A stretch of DNA of 6,329 nucleotides from an uncultured Clostridium sp. (GTDB lineage Bacteria; Bacillota; Clostridia; TANB77; CAG-508): the NCBI GenBank assembly GCA_900553365.1, contig USDL01000036.1, positions 1-6,329 on the forward strand, read 5' to 3'. The stretch's first letter is position 1, and every line of letters starts with the position of its first letter. Shown in pieces: positions 1 through 6,258 of this stretch. The translations under genes and the position numbers were made by a program. Under the pieces are notes generated by a model. That model was not told where the DNA came from, made no database searches, and was given only the letters and a program-made list of their open reading frames with translations.

Positions 1-88
1 AATAGATAGATTATGCATGCTATTTACAGAAAGCGAATCAATAAGAGATGTAATTCTATTCCCAACAATGAAACCATTAACCGAATAA
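1..88 (+). CDS. lysS: Lysyl-tRNA synthetase, C-terminal end (partial)
   Basis: The window opens inside a gene. Position 1 is the third base of a codon, and codons from 2 to 85 read IDRLCMLFTESESIRDVILF followed by PTMKPLTE, with a TAA stop at 86-88. This matches the conserved end of class II lysyl-tRNA synthetases: motif 3 with its invariant Arg (G-I-D-R-L), then the S-I-R-D-V-I-x-F-P-x-M-K tail. The enzyme charges tRNA-Lys with lysine in the cytoplasm using ATP. Only the last 28 residues are visible, so the body, start and promoter lie upstream of the window. The final P-L-T-E residues after the conserved M-K are an ordinary variable tail. No terminator lies in the 42 bp before the next gene, so read-through into the protease gene is likely. 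The family call is strong despite the short length because the tail is so conserved. Confidence 0.93.
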   Translation, partial: IDRLCMLFTESESIRDVILFPTMKPLTE

Positions 89-130
89 GTATTTGAAACA
101 AAATGATTTATAAAAGGAAAGGAAGATATA

Positions 131-835
131 ATGTACAGTTTTGACAAAAAAACATTATTTATAATACTGTTGATAATGGCAATATCAAGCATAGTAGGAG
201 GACAGCGAACAATAGAAGGAATAATTTATTCCTTACCAGGAGTTATAGTTGCAATGACATTCCACGAATTTGCACATGCTTGGGCAGCTACAAAACTTGG
301 TGATGATACCCCAAGACTACAAGGAAGATTAAACTTAAATCCATTAAGCCATATAGATCCTATTGGACTGTTATGTTTAATATTTCTAGGATTTGGCTGG
401 GGAAAGCCAGTTGAAATAAATCCAAGAAATTTTGATGGCAAATATTCCTTATCAAAAGCAGAAGCAATAGTTGCAGCGGCAGGACCGATAATGAACTTTA
501 TACTAGCACTTTTGTTTATAATAATATATGCTATAATAATAAAATTAAATCTTTCATTTAATACATGGTATATAATTTCAAGGTTGTTTATGTCAATTAT
601 ACTAGTAAACATAAGTTTAGGCGTTTTTAACTTGATACCAATATATCCATTAGATGGCTCAAAAGTATTAAACCATTTTTTACCATATAAAGCGAGAGAA
701 TGGATAGCAAATAATAATTTTATTTTAACAATAGCTCTATTTGTAATAGTATATTTTACAGACTTAACATCATATATTTCATTATTTATATATAATGGTA
801 TGATAAGTCTTGTAAGCCTATTATTTGGATTATAA
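131..835 (+). CDS. Site-2 protease family (M50) membrane zinc metalloprotease
   Basis: This 234-residue protein is very hydrophobic and should sit in the cytoplasmic membrane. It has the hallmarks of the compact site-2-protease-like M50 peptidases. The zinc motif H45-E-F-A-H49 supplies two His ligands and the catalytic Glu46. A G118-P-x-M-N122 segment follows, and the second signature N167-L-I-P-x-x-P-L-D175-G176 supplies the Asp zinc ligand. Membrane segments can be seen at about residues 8-23, 31-55 (carrying HExxH), 76-90, 110-138, 146-170, 197-210 and 213-233. There is no PDZ domain, unlike RseP/RasP, so this is the short subtype. Such enzymes cut substrates within the membrane, but the substrate here is unknown. 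The ATG at 131 follows AAGGA at 119-123 with good spacing. The gene starts 42 bp after lysS with no terminator between, suggesting co-transcription, and it is followed by a strong terminator. The family is secure; the physiological role is not. Confidence 0.93.
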   Translation: MYSFDKKTLFIILLIMAISSIVGGQRTIEGIIYSLPGVIVAMTFHEFAHAWAATKLGDDTPRLQGRLNLNPLSHIDPIGLLCLIFLGFGWGKPVEINPRNFDGKYSLSKAEAIVAAAGPIMNFILALLFIIIYAIIIKLNLSFNTWYIISRLFMSIILVNISLGVFNLIPIYPLDGSKVLNHFLPYKAREWIANNNFILTIALFVIVYFTDLTSYISLFIYNGMISLVSLLFGL

Positions 836-840
836 ATGAA

Positions 841-894
841 AAAAGAACTTTACCTCAAACAAAATTTTAGAAGTGAAGTTCTTTTATTTTTTTT
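841..894 (+). terminator. Rho-independent terminator after the protease gene
   Basis: Arms at 841-853 and 873-885 form a 13-bp stem with a single G-U pair (T851 with G875). The 19-nt loop spans 854-872, and eight T residues follow at 887-894. It begins six bases after the protease stop codon. The left arm is preceded by A residues, so the structure could also terminate transcription coming from the minus strand. It separates the lysS-protease unit from the promoter and operon that follow. Confidence 0.88.
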
Positions 895-909
895 ATTTAA
901 TTAAATATA

Positions 910-938
910 TTGACAAAAAAATAAGTATAATATAGAAT
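910..938 (+). promoter_or_regulatory. Sigma-A-type promoter for the 968-6107 gene unit
   Basis: A perfect -35 hexamer TTGACA (910-915) is followed, after the ideal 17-nt spacer, by TAGAAT (933-938), one mismatch from the TATAAT consensus. Transcription would start near 945, leaving a short leader of about 20 nt before the TTG start codon at 968. It lies directly downstream of the terminator at 841-894, as expected for a new transcription unit. No operator-like palindrome overlaps it, so nothing visible points to a specific repressor. A TATAAT at 926-931 is also present but is badly spaced from the TTGACA. Confidence 0.8.
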
Positions 939-954
939 ATACACAGGAAAACAA

Positions 955-960
955 AAGGAG
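955..960 (+). promoter_or_regulatory. Ribosome-binding site that fixes a TTG start
   Basis: AAGGAG at 955-960 lies seven bases before TTG at 968. The first in-frame ATG of the downstream gene is at codon 39, with no comparable site before it. The Shine-Dalgarno position therefore supports the rarer TTG as the true initiation codon. Confidence 0.8.
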
Positions 961-967
961 AAAAAAA

Positions 968-2479
968 TTGGAAAAAGAAAAATTTATTTTAAAATTGAAT
1001 ATAAAAGATTACAATAATCAATTAGAAAAAATTTTATCTAAAAAGACTTTTTCTGAGGATACTAAAAATTTATTATTAAGCATGCTCTACAAGGTTGAAA
1101 ACTCTTATACTGACTATAGTTTAGCAAATGGAGATACAAAAAACAAAAAGGAAATATTAGAAGAAATATTAAAAATAATAGAACAAGATTGTGAAAAAAT
1201 AGAGATAGTAAAAACTAAAGAAAGTAAAAGCATTTTAGAAGAAAACAAAATAATAACATACTTAAATGCAAGAAAAATGCTTTATGAAATATATCAAATA
1301 AAGCATGAAAAATTTGTAATTCCTACAGAATATGAAATCATTAAGCCTGCTTTAGAAGAAACGCTAAATCAAGGATATAGTATAGCTTCAAATGAAATTA
1401 TTAGAGACTTTGATGGATGGTCTTGGAATATTGCAGTAGATGAAATTGAAAATATAAAAGCAAATTTTGTATATCAAATTTTAAAAATATTGATAGGAAC
1501 TGCAAACCTAGATAAATGGCAAAAAGGCGAAATAAATATAGAAGACATAAAAGAAATTTTACAAAACAATTATAACATTGAGCTTGCAGAAAAGCTATTT
1601 AAGGCAATTTGCCAAATTGCAATATTAAATGTTGCAAGCACAAATGAAGAAGAAAAAAATAGGCTAATAGAAAGACAAGAACAATTACAAAGTGAATTTG
1701 AGGAAATAGATGACAAGAAAAAATATCTAAGTAATTTAGGAAGCGAAAAGAAAAAAATTGTTGAAGCAATAAAAAAAATTGATGATGCAATAAATAATGA
1801 TAAAAAACTTAAAAATGAATTCATCGACAGAAATCAAAATTTAGATATGAACCATAGAATATTTAGTCTAAGCGATTTAGTAGAAATACTTGAAAAAGAA
1901 AGAGAAGACCTAATAAACAAATTAGATATTTACAACAAAAAAATGGAACCAATGAATTTTCTAAAAACAAAAACAGAAATTGAAGAGAAATTAATATTAC
2001 TAAAAGAAATAGACCTTAAAAATTTAGACGAAAAAACATATATTACAAAAGCAAAAGAACTTCTAAAACTAGTATGTGAAGCAATAGAAATAAGAATAAA
2101 CAAAACAAATGAAAAAGAAAGTTTGATTAAGTTACTATATATAATTAGATATTATAGTTTAATCTATATAACAAATAGAAAACAAATTAAAAACACAGTT
2201 GAATTAAATTCAATTCAGAAAATGATAATAACAAAAGCATGTAAAGAAAAAGTAATAACAATTTTCAGTAAAAATATTAAAGAAAACTATGAAATATTAA
2301 AAAATATCTTAAATACTGATATAATAGAACTCGAAAAAATATATTTAAAAATACAAAGCAAAGATGAAAATACAATACTAGAAATATATGATGAAGAAAA
2401 TGATTACAAAACATTAGAACTTCCAAAGGAGGAAGAACTAAATGTTAAATTAAATAAAAAAATAAAAGTATTTATTTAG
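968..2479 (+). CDS. Unrecognised 503-residue helical/coiled-coil cytoplasmic protein
   Basis: I do not recognise this protein. It is rich in Lys, Glu, Ile, Leu and Asn, has no signal peptide or membrane segment, and should be cytoplasmic and mostly alpha-helical. Three regions are visible. A mixed N-terminal part (about 1-220) holds the least biased and probably most conserved stretch, with D147-F-D-G-W-S-W-N154 followed by a hydrophobic helix to about residue 178. A heptad-like charged coiled coil runs from about 225 to 350. A C-terminal helical part (about 355-462) contains a Tyr/Ile-rich patch near 388-402. An acidic then basic tail closes it. No nucleotide-binding, zinc or catalytic motif is apparent. 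Translation starts at TTG, supported by the ribosome-binding site at 955-960, and it is the first gene after the promoter at 910-938. Its stop is 15 bp before the beta-CASP nuclease gene, so the two are probably co-transcribed. A structural or RNA-machinery partner role is possible but is inference only. Confidence 0.85.
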   Translation: MEKEKFILKLNIKDYNNQLEKILSKKTFSEDTKNLLLSMLYKVENSYTDYSLANGDTKNKKEILEEILKIIEQDCEKIEIVKTKESKSILEENKIITYLNARKMLYEIYQIKHEKFVIPTEYEIIKPALEETLNQGYSIASNEIIRDFDGWSWNIAVDEIENIKANFVYQILKILIGTANLDKWQKGEINIEDIKEILQNNYNIELAEKLFKAICQIAILNVASTNEEEKNRLIERQEQLQSEFEEIDDKKKYLSNLGSEKKKIVEAIKKIDDAINNDKKLKNEFIDRNQNLDMNHRIFSLSDLVEILEKEREDLINKLDIYNKKMEPMNFLKTKTEIEEKLILLKEIDLKNLDEKTYITKAKELLKLVCEAIEIRINKTNEKESLIKLLYIIRYYSLIYITNRKQIKNTVELNSIQKMIITKACKEKVITIFSKNIKENYEILKNILNTDIIELEKIYLKIQSKDENTILEIYDEENDYKTLELPKEEELNVKLNKKIKVFI

Positions 2480-2494
2480 AAAGGATGAAATTAT

Positions 2495-4138
2495 ATGAAT
2501 ATTACATTTTTAGGAGCTACAAAAACAGTTACAGGTTCAAATTTTTTGCTTGAAGGAGCAGGAAAAAAGATACTAGTTGATTGTGGACTTTATCAGGGCA
2601 AAGCAAAGGAGGAAAGAGAAAACTATGAGGATTTTGCGTATGATGTACATGATATAGATTTTATGTTGCTTACACATGCACATATAGACCATTCAGGAAG
2701 AATACCAAAACTATATGTAGCTGGGTATCGTGGCCCAATTTATGCAACAAAAGCAACATGTGATTTATGTGCAATAATGCTTCCAGATAGTGGACACATT
2801 CAAGAAATGGAAAATGTATGGCAAAATAAAAAAAGAGCAAGAGTAGGAAAAAAAGAACTTCCACCACTATATACAGCACAAGATGCAATAGATTGTTTGG
2901 AAGTATTCAGACCAGTTTCTTATGATGAGATTATTGATTTAGATGAAAATATAAGTGTAAGATTTAATGATGCAGGACACATGTTAGGCTCAAGTATTAT
3001 TGAAGTGTGGGTAAAAGAGGATGGAGAAACAAAGAAAATTGTATTTACAGGAGATTTAGGTAACAATGATATTCCTCTATTAGATTCACCAACAATGATA
3101 GAAACAGCAGATTACTTAGTAATGGAATCAACCTATGGAGGAAGGCTTCATAATAGAAATGATGATAAAGCAGAATTATTCTTAAATATAGTTGCAGAAA
3201 CCTTAGATAATGGCGGAAATGTTATAATTCCATCATTTGCGGTAGGAAGAACACAAGAAATACTATATGAACTAAATAAACTAAAAGAACAAAAAAATGA
3301 TGAAGAATTTTTGAAAAAATACGATACATTAATGAAAGCACCAGTTTATGTAGATAGTCCTTTGGCAATTTCTGCAACAGAAGTTTTCAAACAAAATATG
3401 AATTTGTTTGATGAAGAAGTAAGACAAGAAATACAAAAAGGAGACAATCCACTTGAGTTTCCAGGGCTTAAATTCACACAAACTGTTGAAGAATCAAGAG
3501 CATTAAATGACGATCCACATCCACACATAATAATATCTGCAAGTGGTATGTGCGAAGTTGGTAGAATAAAACATCACTTGAAACATAACTTGTGGAATCC
3601 AAAAAATACAATCCTTTTTGTTGGTTACCAAGCACCAGGAACACTAGGAGCAAAAATAGTATCAGGAGAAAAAAAGGTAAAAATATTTGGTGAAGAAATT
3701 GTAGTAAATGCTAGAATTGAATATATTGAAGGATATTCTGGTCATGCAGACCAAGAATGGTTATTAAACTTTGTATATTCTTTCATTACAAAGCCAAAAC
3801 ATATATTCCTAGTACATGGTGAACCAGAAGGTCAAAAAATTCTAAAAGAAAAACTTTTAGAAACAACAGACATACCAGTAACAATACCAGATTATGGAGA
3901 AGACTATAACTTAGATAAAACAATAAAAGTAGTATCAAAAGTAGAAGAACGTAATAAATATAGATTCTTAAGATTAGAAGTAATAGATAGACTATCAACA
4001 TTAAAAGAAGAACTAGATGAAATGTCTGACATTATTAAAGAAGACATATTTGATGAAGATACTAAAGATGAAGAAATAGAAGCAATAAATGCAAAAATAA
4101 AGGAACTAGAACAACAAATAGTTCGAGTAATTTCATAA
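2495..4138 (+). CDS. Beta-CASP metallo-beta-lactamase-fold ribonuclease (CPSF73/Ysh1-like)
   Basis: The 547-residue protein has the full signature of the beta-CASP RNA-processing nucleases, which cut RNA through a two-zinc centre. The metallo-beta-lactamase core shows H61-A-H63-I-D65-H66 (motif 2), H162 in D-A-G-H-M-L-G-S (motif 3), D187 in F-T-G-D-L-G (motif 4) and H441 in H-G-E-P. The inserted beta-CASP domain shows E211 in M-E-S-T-Y-G-G (motif A), P-S-F-A-V-G-R-T-Q-E at 246-255, the H360-H361 pair after S-G-M-C-E-V-G-R (motif B) and H417 in G-Y-S-G-H-A-D (motif C). All expected metal and catalytic residues are present, so it should be active in the cytoplasm. After about residue 480 there is a charged helical extension, probably coiled coil, beyond the ~430-460 residues of minimal homologues. 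It lacks RNase J's typical architecture and belongs instead to the 'RNA specificity domain' group. AAAGGATG at 2480-2487 precedes the ATG. The precise RNA target is unknown. Confidence 0.94.
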   Translation: MNITFLGATKTVTGSNFLLEGAGKKILVDCGLYQGKAKEERENYEDFAYDVHDIDFMLLTHAHIDHSGRIPKLYVAGYRGPIYATKATCDLCAIMLPDSGHIQEMENVWQNKKRARVGKKELPPLYTAQDAIDCLEVFRPVSYDEIIDLDENISVRFNDAGHMLGSSIIEVWVKEDGETKKIVFTGDLGNNDIPLLDSPTMIETADYLVMESTYGGRLHNRNDDKAELFLNIVAETLDNGGNVIIPSFAVGRTQEILYELNKLKEQKNDEEFLKKYDTLMKAPVYVDSPLAISATEVFKQNMNLFDEEVRQEIQKGDNPLEFPGLKFTQTVEESRALNDDPHPHIIISASGMCEVGRIKHHLKHNLWNPKNTILFVGYQAPGTLGAKIVSGEKKVKIFGEEIVVNARIEYIEGYSGHADQEWLLNFVYSFITKPKHIFLVHGEPEGQKILKEKLLETTDIPVTIPDYGEDYNLDKTIKVVSKVEERNKYRFLRLEVIDRLSTLKEELDEMSDIIKEDIFDEDTKDEEIEAINAKIKELEQQIVRVIS

Positions 4139-4152
4139 GATAATACTTAAAA

Positions 4153-4172
4153 TTGTAGAAAGAATTCTACAA
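4153..4172 (+). other. Perfect 8-bp hairpin between the nuclease and glucosidase genes
   Basis: TTGTAGAA (4153-4160) and TTCTACAA (4165-4172) pair perfectly around the loop AGAA (4161-4164). The hairpin starts 14 bases after the nuclease stop codon and ends 36 bases before the glucosidase ATG. No T-run follows, so it does not look like a normal intrinsic terminator. It could stabilise an mRNA end, mark a processing site, or bind a dimeric regulator as DNA. The sequence cannot tell these apart. Confidence 0.6.
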
Positions 4173-4208
4173 CAATAGGTAGAGGCTTAAATAATAGGAG
4201 AGAAAAAC

Positions 4209-6107
4209 ATGGAAAAATATTATAATGATGCAATTATAGGAAATACAAATATAGTCGCAAGTTATACCAAACAAGGCGAACTTTTGAGAATGTATTATCC
4301 TAATAGAGACTACAAGCAAATTATCGATTTCTTCCATACAGGGCTAAAAATTAATGATTCTGCAGTTGTATATTTACATCAAGATATAAATAACATGTAT
4401 AACCAGTATTATGAAGAAGAAACCAATATATTAAACACAGAAATATTTAACACTTATTTCAATTTAAAAATATTACAAACAGATTATGTAGCAATAAAAG
4501 AAAACATATTAGTAAAAAAATATAAGCTAACAAATGAGAATACAATAGATTTAAACTTGAATTTTCTTGTACATTCAGGAGTAGTATCATCTCCAAATAA
4601 TAGAGCAAGCGGTTTATGTAAGAATGATACATTAATGCAATATAACCATGATTACACAATGTGCATATTCTCAAAGGAAAAACTTTTAAGCTCACAGATA
4701 AACAATACAAAGGCTAATATTCAAGAAGGATATGTAAAAGATAAAGACTATGTAGGAATGTCTGCGGACTCTGGAATAAGCTATGATTTAGGAATACTAA
4801 AACCAAAACAAACAAGAGAATTTGAATTGTATATTTATATAGATGATAGTAAAAATGGATTAGACAGCTTAGAAAAAACTGTAGATAGAATAAGAAAATT
4901 AGATTTCAAAACAGAACAGGAAGCGGTAAAAAAATATTGGAAAAAATATTTAAGAGAACATAATGGTTTACAACTAAACTTAGCAGAGACACCAAAAAAT
5001 AGAAAAATAAGGGAAATATACGAAAGAACAATACTTCTATATTCATTACTTGTAAACAATGAAACTGGTGGAATTTCCGCAGCAGTAGAAATAGATGAAG
5101 AACTAAAAAAATGTGGTGGATATGATTACTGTTGGCCAAGAGACGCTGTGTTTATTACTTATGCAATGGATATTTTAAAAATGAAAAAAGAAGTAGAAAA
5201 ATTCTATAAAACATTTTGCAAAAATACACAAAGCAGAAATGGAATGTGGGAACAACGTTTTTACACAGATGGAAGATTAGCTCCTTGCTGGGGATACCAA
5301 ATAGACGAAACTGCATCAGTAATATTTGGTGTGTACAATCATTATCAAATTACAGAAGATAAAAAGTTTTTAAAAGATAATTTGAAAATGTGTGAAAAAG
5401 CACTTACATTATTAAAAAAATACATTTTAGATATATTAGAAGAAAAGAACAAAATGCCTGTAAGCTATGATTTATGGGAAATGCATGAAGGTACAAATCT
5501 ATATTCAATAGCAAGTATATTTGCAAGTTTTACATCAATGATAAAAATATATGAGGAATTGAAAGAAGAATTTACCAAAAATAGAGTAAAGCAAGAAAAT
5601 GTAAATAAAGAAAAAGAAGAGCTAAGAGAACTAAATGTAAAAATAAGAGAATTTGTTCTAACAAAATTTTATGATGAAAGTAAAAAAAGCTTTGTAAGAA
5701 ACTTGGAGGATAAGCGAACAGATATAAGTATAATAGGAGCGGTTACACCATTTGAGCTATTTACGGCAACAGAAAAGAAAATACAAAATACAGTAGAAAG
5801 AATAAATATGACATTGAGAACATATACAGGTGGATATAAACGCTTTGAAGAGGATCATTACAATGGAGGCAAACCATGGGTAATAGCAACACTTTGGATG
5901 GCAAATTACTATATAGAAATTGGAGAAACGAAAAAAGCCAAGGAATGTTTTGATTTTGTAGTAAAAACAAGTAGTATGCATGGGTTTTTAGCAGAGCAAA
6001 TAAATAATGAAACGATGACAGCAGATTGGGTAATAGGTTTAGGATGGTCTCATGCAATGTTTGTGATGGTATTAAAGAAAATGATAGAAAATGGAATAGT
6101 AAAATAG
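4209..6107 (+). CDS. GH15 glucoamylase-type glycoside hydrolase, cytoplasmic
   Basis: The 632-residue protein matches bacterial glycoside hydrolase family 15, inverting enzymes that release beta-glucose from the non-reducing ends of alpha-glucans. An N-terminal beta-sandwich domain (about 1-230) is joined by linker helices (about 235-255) to an (alpha/alpha)6 barrel (about 265-632). Barrel motifs are G304-Y-D-Y-C-W-P-R311-D312, the substrate-binding loop; W347-E-Q-R with D-G-R-L-A-P-C-W-G-Y-Q-I-D-E-T-A; S-Y-D-L-W-E424-M-H-E-G, where Glu424 is the expected general acid; and F-L-A-E596-Q-I, where Glu596 is the expected general base, followed by G-L-G-W-S-H-A. Both catalytic acids are intact. 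There is no signal peptide, so it probably acts on intracellular glycogen or imported malto-oligosaccharides. Specificity could instead be for isomaltose or trehalose, as some GH15 members prefer. AGGAG at 4196-4200 lies eight bases before the ATG. It is probably the third gene of the unit starting at 968; no separate promoter is evident in the 70-bp gap. Confidence 0.92.
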   Translation: MEKYYNDAIIGNTNIVASYTKQGELLRMYYPNRDYKQIIDFFHTGLKINDSAVVYLHQDINNMYNQYYEEETNILNTEIFNTYFNLKILQTDYVAIKENILVKKYKLTNENTIDLNLNFLVHSGVVSSPNNRASGLCKNDTLMQYNHDYTMCIFSKEKLLSSQINNTKANIQEGYVKDKDYVGMSADSGISYDLGILKPKQTREFELYIYIDDSKNGLDSLEKTVDRIRKLDFKTEQEAVKKYWKKYLREHNGLQLNLAETPKNRKIREIYERTILLYSLLVNNETGGISAAVEIDEELKKCGGYDYCWPRDAVFITYAMDILKMKKEVEKFYKTFCKNTQSRNGMWEQRFYTDGRLAPCWGYQIDETASVIFGVYNHYQITEDKKFLKDNLKMCEKALTLLKKYILDILEEKNKMPVSYDLWEMHEGTNLYSIASIFASFTSMIKIYEELKEEFTKNRVKQENVNKEKEELRELNVKIREFVLTKFYDESKKSFVRNLEDKRTDISIIGAVTPFELFTATEKKIQNTVERINMTLRTYTGGYKRFEEDHYNGGKPWVIATLWMANYYIEIGETKKAKECFDFVVKTSSMHGFLAEQINNETMTADWVIGLGWSHAMFVMVLKKMIENGIVK

Positions 6108-6108
6108 C

Positions 6109-6116
6109 AAAGGAGG
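6109..6116 (+). promoter_or_regulatory. Perfect AAAGGAGG ribosome-binding site before a very short frame
   Basis: AAAGGAGG begins two bases after the glucosidase stop codon and lies six bases before ATG 6123. It is the most complete Shine-Dalgarno sequence placed before any start codon in the window, yet the frame it serves is only 22 codons. This is the main reason to take the short frame seriously. Confidence 0.65.
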
Positions 6117-6121
6117 AAAAA

Positions 6122-6182
6122 AATGAACGAAGTCACTGTAAGCCTTGAGGCTGTATATATATATATATATCGTAAGTTCATT
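6122..6182 (+). repeat. Inverted repeat enclosing the start codon of the small frame
   Basis: AATGAAC at 6122-6128 is perfectly complementary to GTTCATT at 6176-6182. Inside lies a small hairpin, AGCC-TTGA-GGCT (6141-6152), and the self-complementary TA tract. In RNA the outer pairing would bury the ATG at 6123 while leaving most of the Shine-Dalgarno sequence free. Seven base pairs across 47 nt is weak alone and may be chance in A/T-rich DNA. Confidence 0.35.
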
Positions 6183-6191
6183 AATAAATAA
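6123..6191 (+). CDS. Possible small peptide or frameshifted gene remnant, 22 codons
   Basis: The frame encodes MNEVTVSLEAVYIYIYRKFI plus NK, then TAA at 6189-6191. It is supported by the perfect ribosome-binding site at 6109-6116 and by its position 15 bp after the glucosidase gene. No family is recognised. The YIYIY segment is encoded by the TA microsatellite at 6154-6170. Adding one TA unit would move reading into another frame that stays open to TAA at 6241-6243. That would give a 40-residue peptide with a largely hydrophobic stretch from residue 11 to about 35, possibly one membrane helix. Removing one unit would stop translation at once. It could be a real small protein, a repeat-controlled switch, a leader peptide, a decayed gene start, or chance. 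Confidence that this is a functional coding sequence is low. Confidence 0.3.
   Translation: MNEVTVSLEAVYIYIYRKFINK
6154..6170 (+). repeat. TA dinucleotide microsatellite, 8.5 units
   Basis: Positions 6154-6170 are an uninterrupted alternation of T and A, flanked by G at 6153 and C at 6171. It lies inside the 22-codon frame. Tracts like this can gain or lose units by polymerase slippage, and each two-base change would alter the reading frame. Confidence 0.95.
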
Positions 6192-6195
6192 AATT

Positions 6196-6213
6196 AGCAT
6201 ATTTACATATGCT
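6196..6213 (+). other. Perfect 7-bp hairpin in the 3' tail
   Basis: AGCATAT (6196-6202) and ATATGCT (6207-6213) pair perfectly around the loop TTAC (6203-6206). The following TTATTA is not a proper T-run, so it is at best a weak terminator. It lies five bases after the short frame's stop and 17 bases before a better terminator, so together they would form a two-hairpin mRNA 3' end. Confidence 0.5.
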
Positions 6214-6230
6214 TTATTAAACATACACGC

Positions 6231-6258
6231 AAGAGATGGGTAAGTCTGTCTCTTTTTT
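6231..6258 (+). terminator. Rho-independent terminator ending the 968-6107 unit
   Basis: AAGAGATGGG (6231-6240) pairs with TCTGTCTCTT (6245-6254) around the tetraloop TAAG (6241-6244), giving 10 bp of which three are G-U. The T-run at 6253-6258 starts within the right arm and ends just past it, so the free T tail is only four bases. It is the only good terminator after the promoter at 910-938, so it probably ends the whole operon. It is weaker than the one at 841-894. Confidence 0.68.

Noticed and set aside
226..612. 128-codon open frame antisense to the protease gene
   Set aside because: It lies wholly opposite a well-supported M50 protease, has no ribosome-binding site or recognisable domain, and reflects the A/T-rich codons of the sense gene.
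910..931. TTGACA paired with TATAAT at 926-931 as the promoter
   Set aside because: The spacer would be only 10 nt. TAGAAT at 933-938 gives the proper 17-nt spacing with the same -35.
2425..2444. AAAGGAGG followed by ATG inside the end of the 503-residue gene
   Set aside because: The bases encode Pro-Lys-Glu-Glu in the real frame, and the ATG at 2442 opens a frame of only three codons before a TAA stop.
4139..4208. Possible independent promoter for the glucosidase gene, using GATAAT at 4139-4144
   Set aside because: No acceptable -35 hexamer lies about 17 nt upstream.
4459..6057. Several antisense frames of 74-98 codons opposite the GH15 gene
   Set aside because: They are Leu/Phe/Ser-rich shadows of the glucosidase reading frame with no recognised family.
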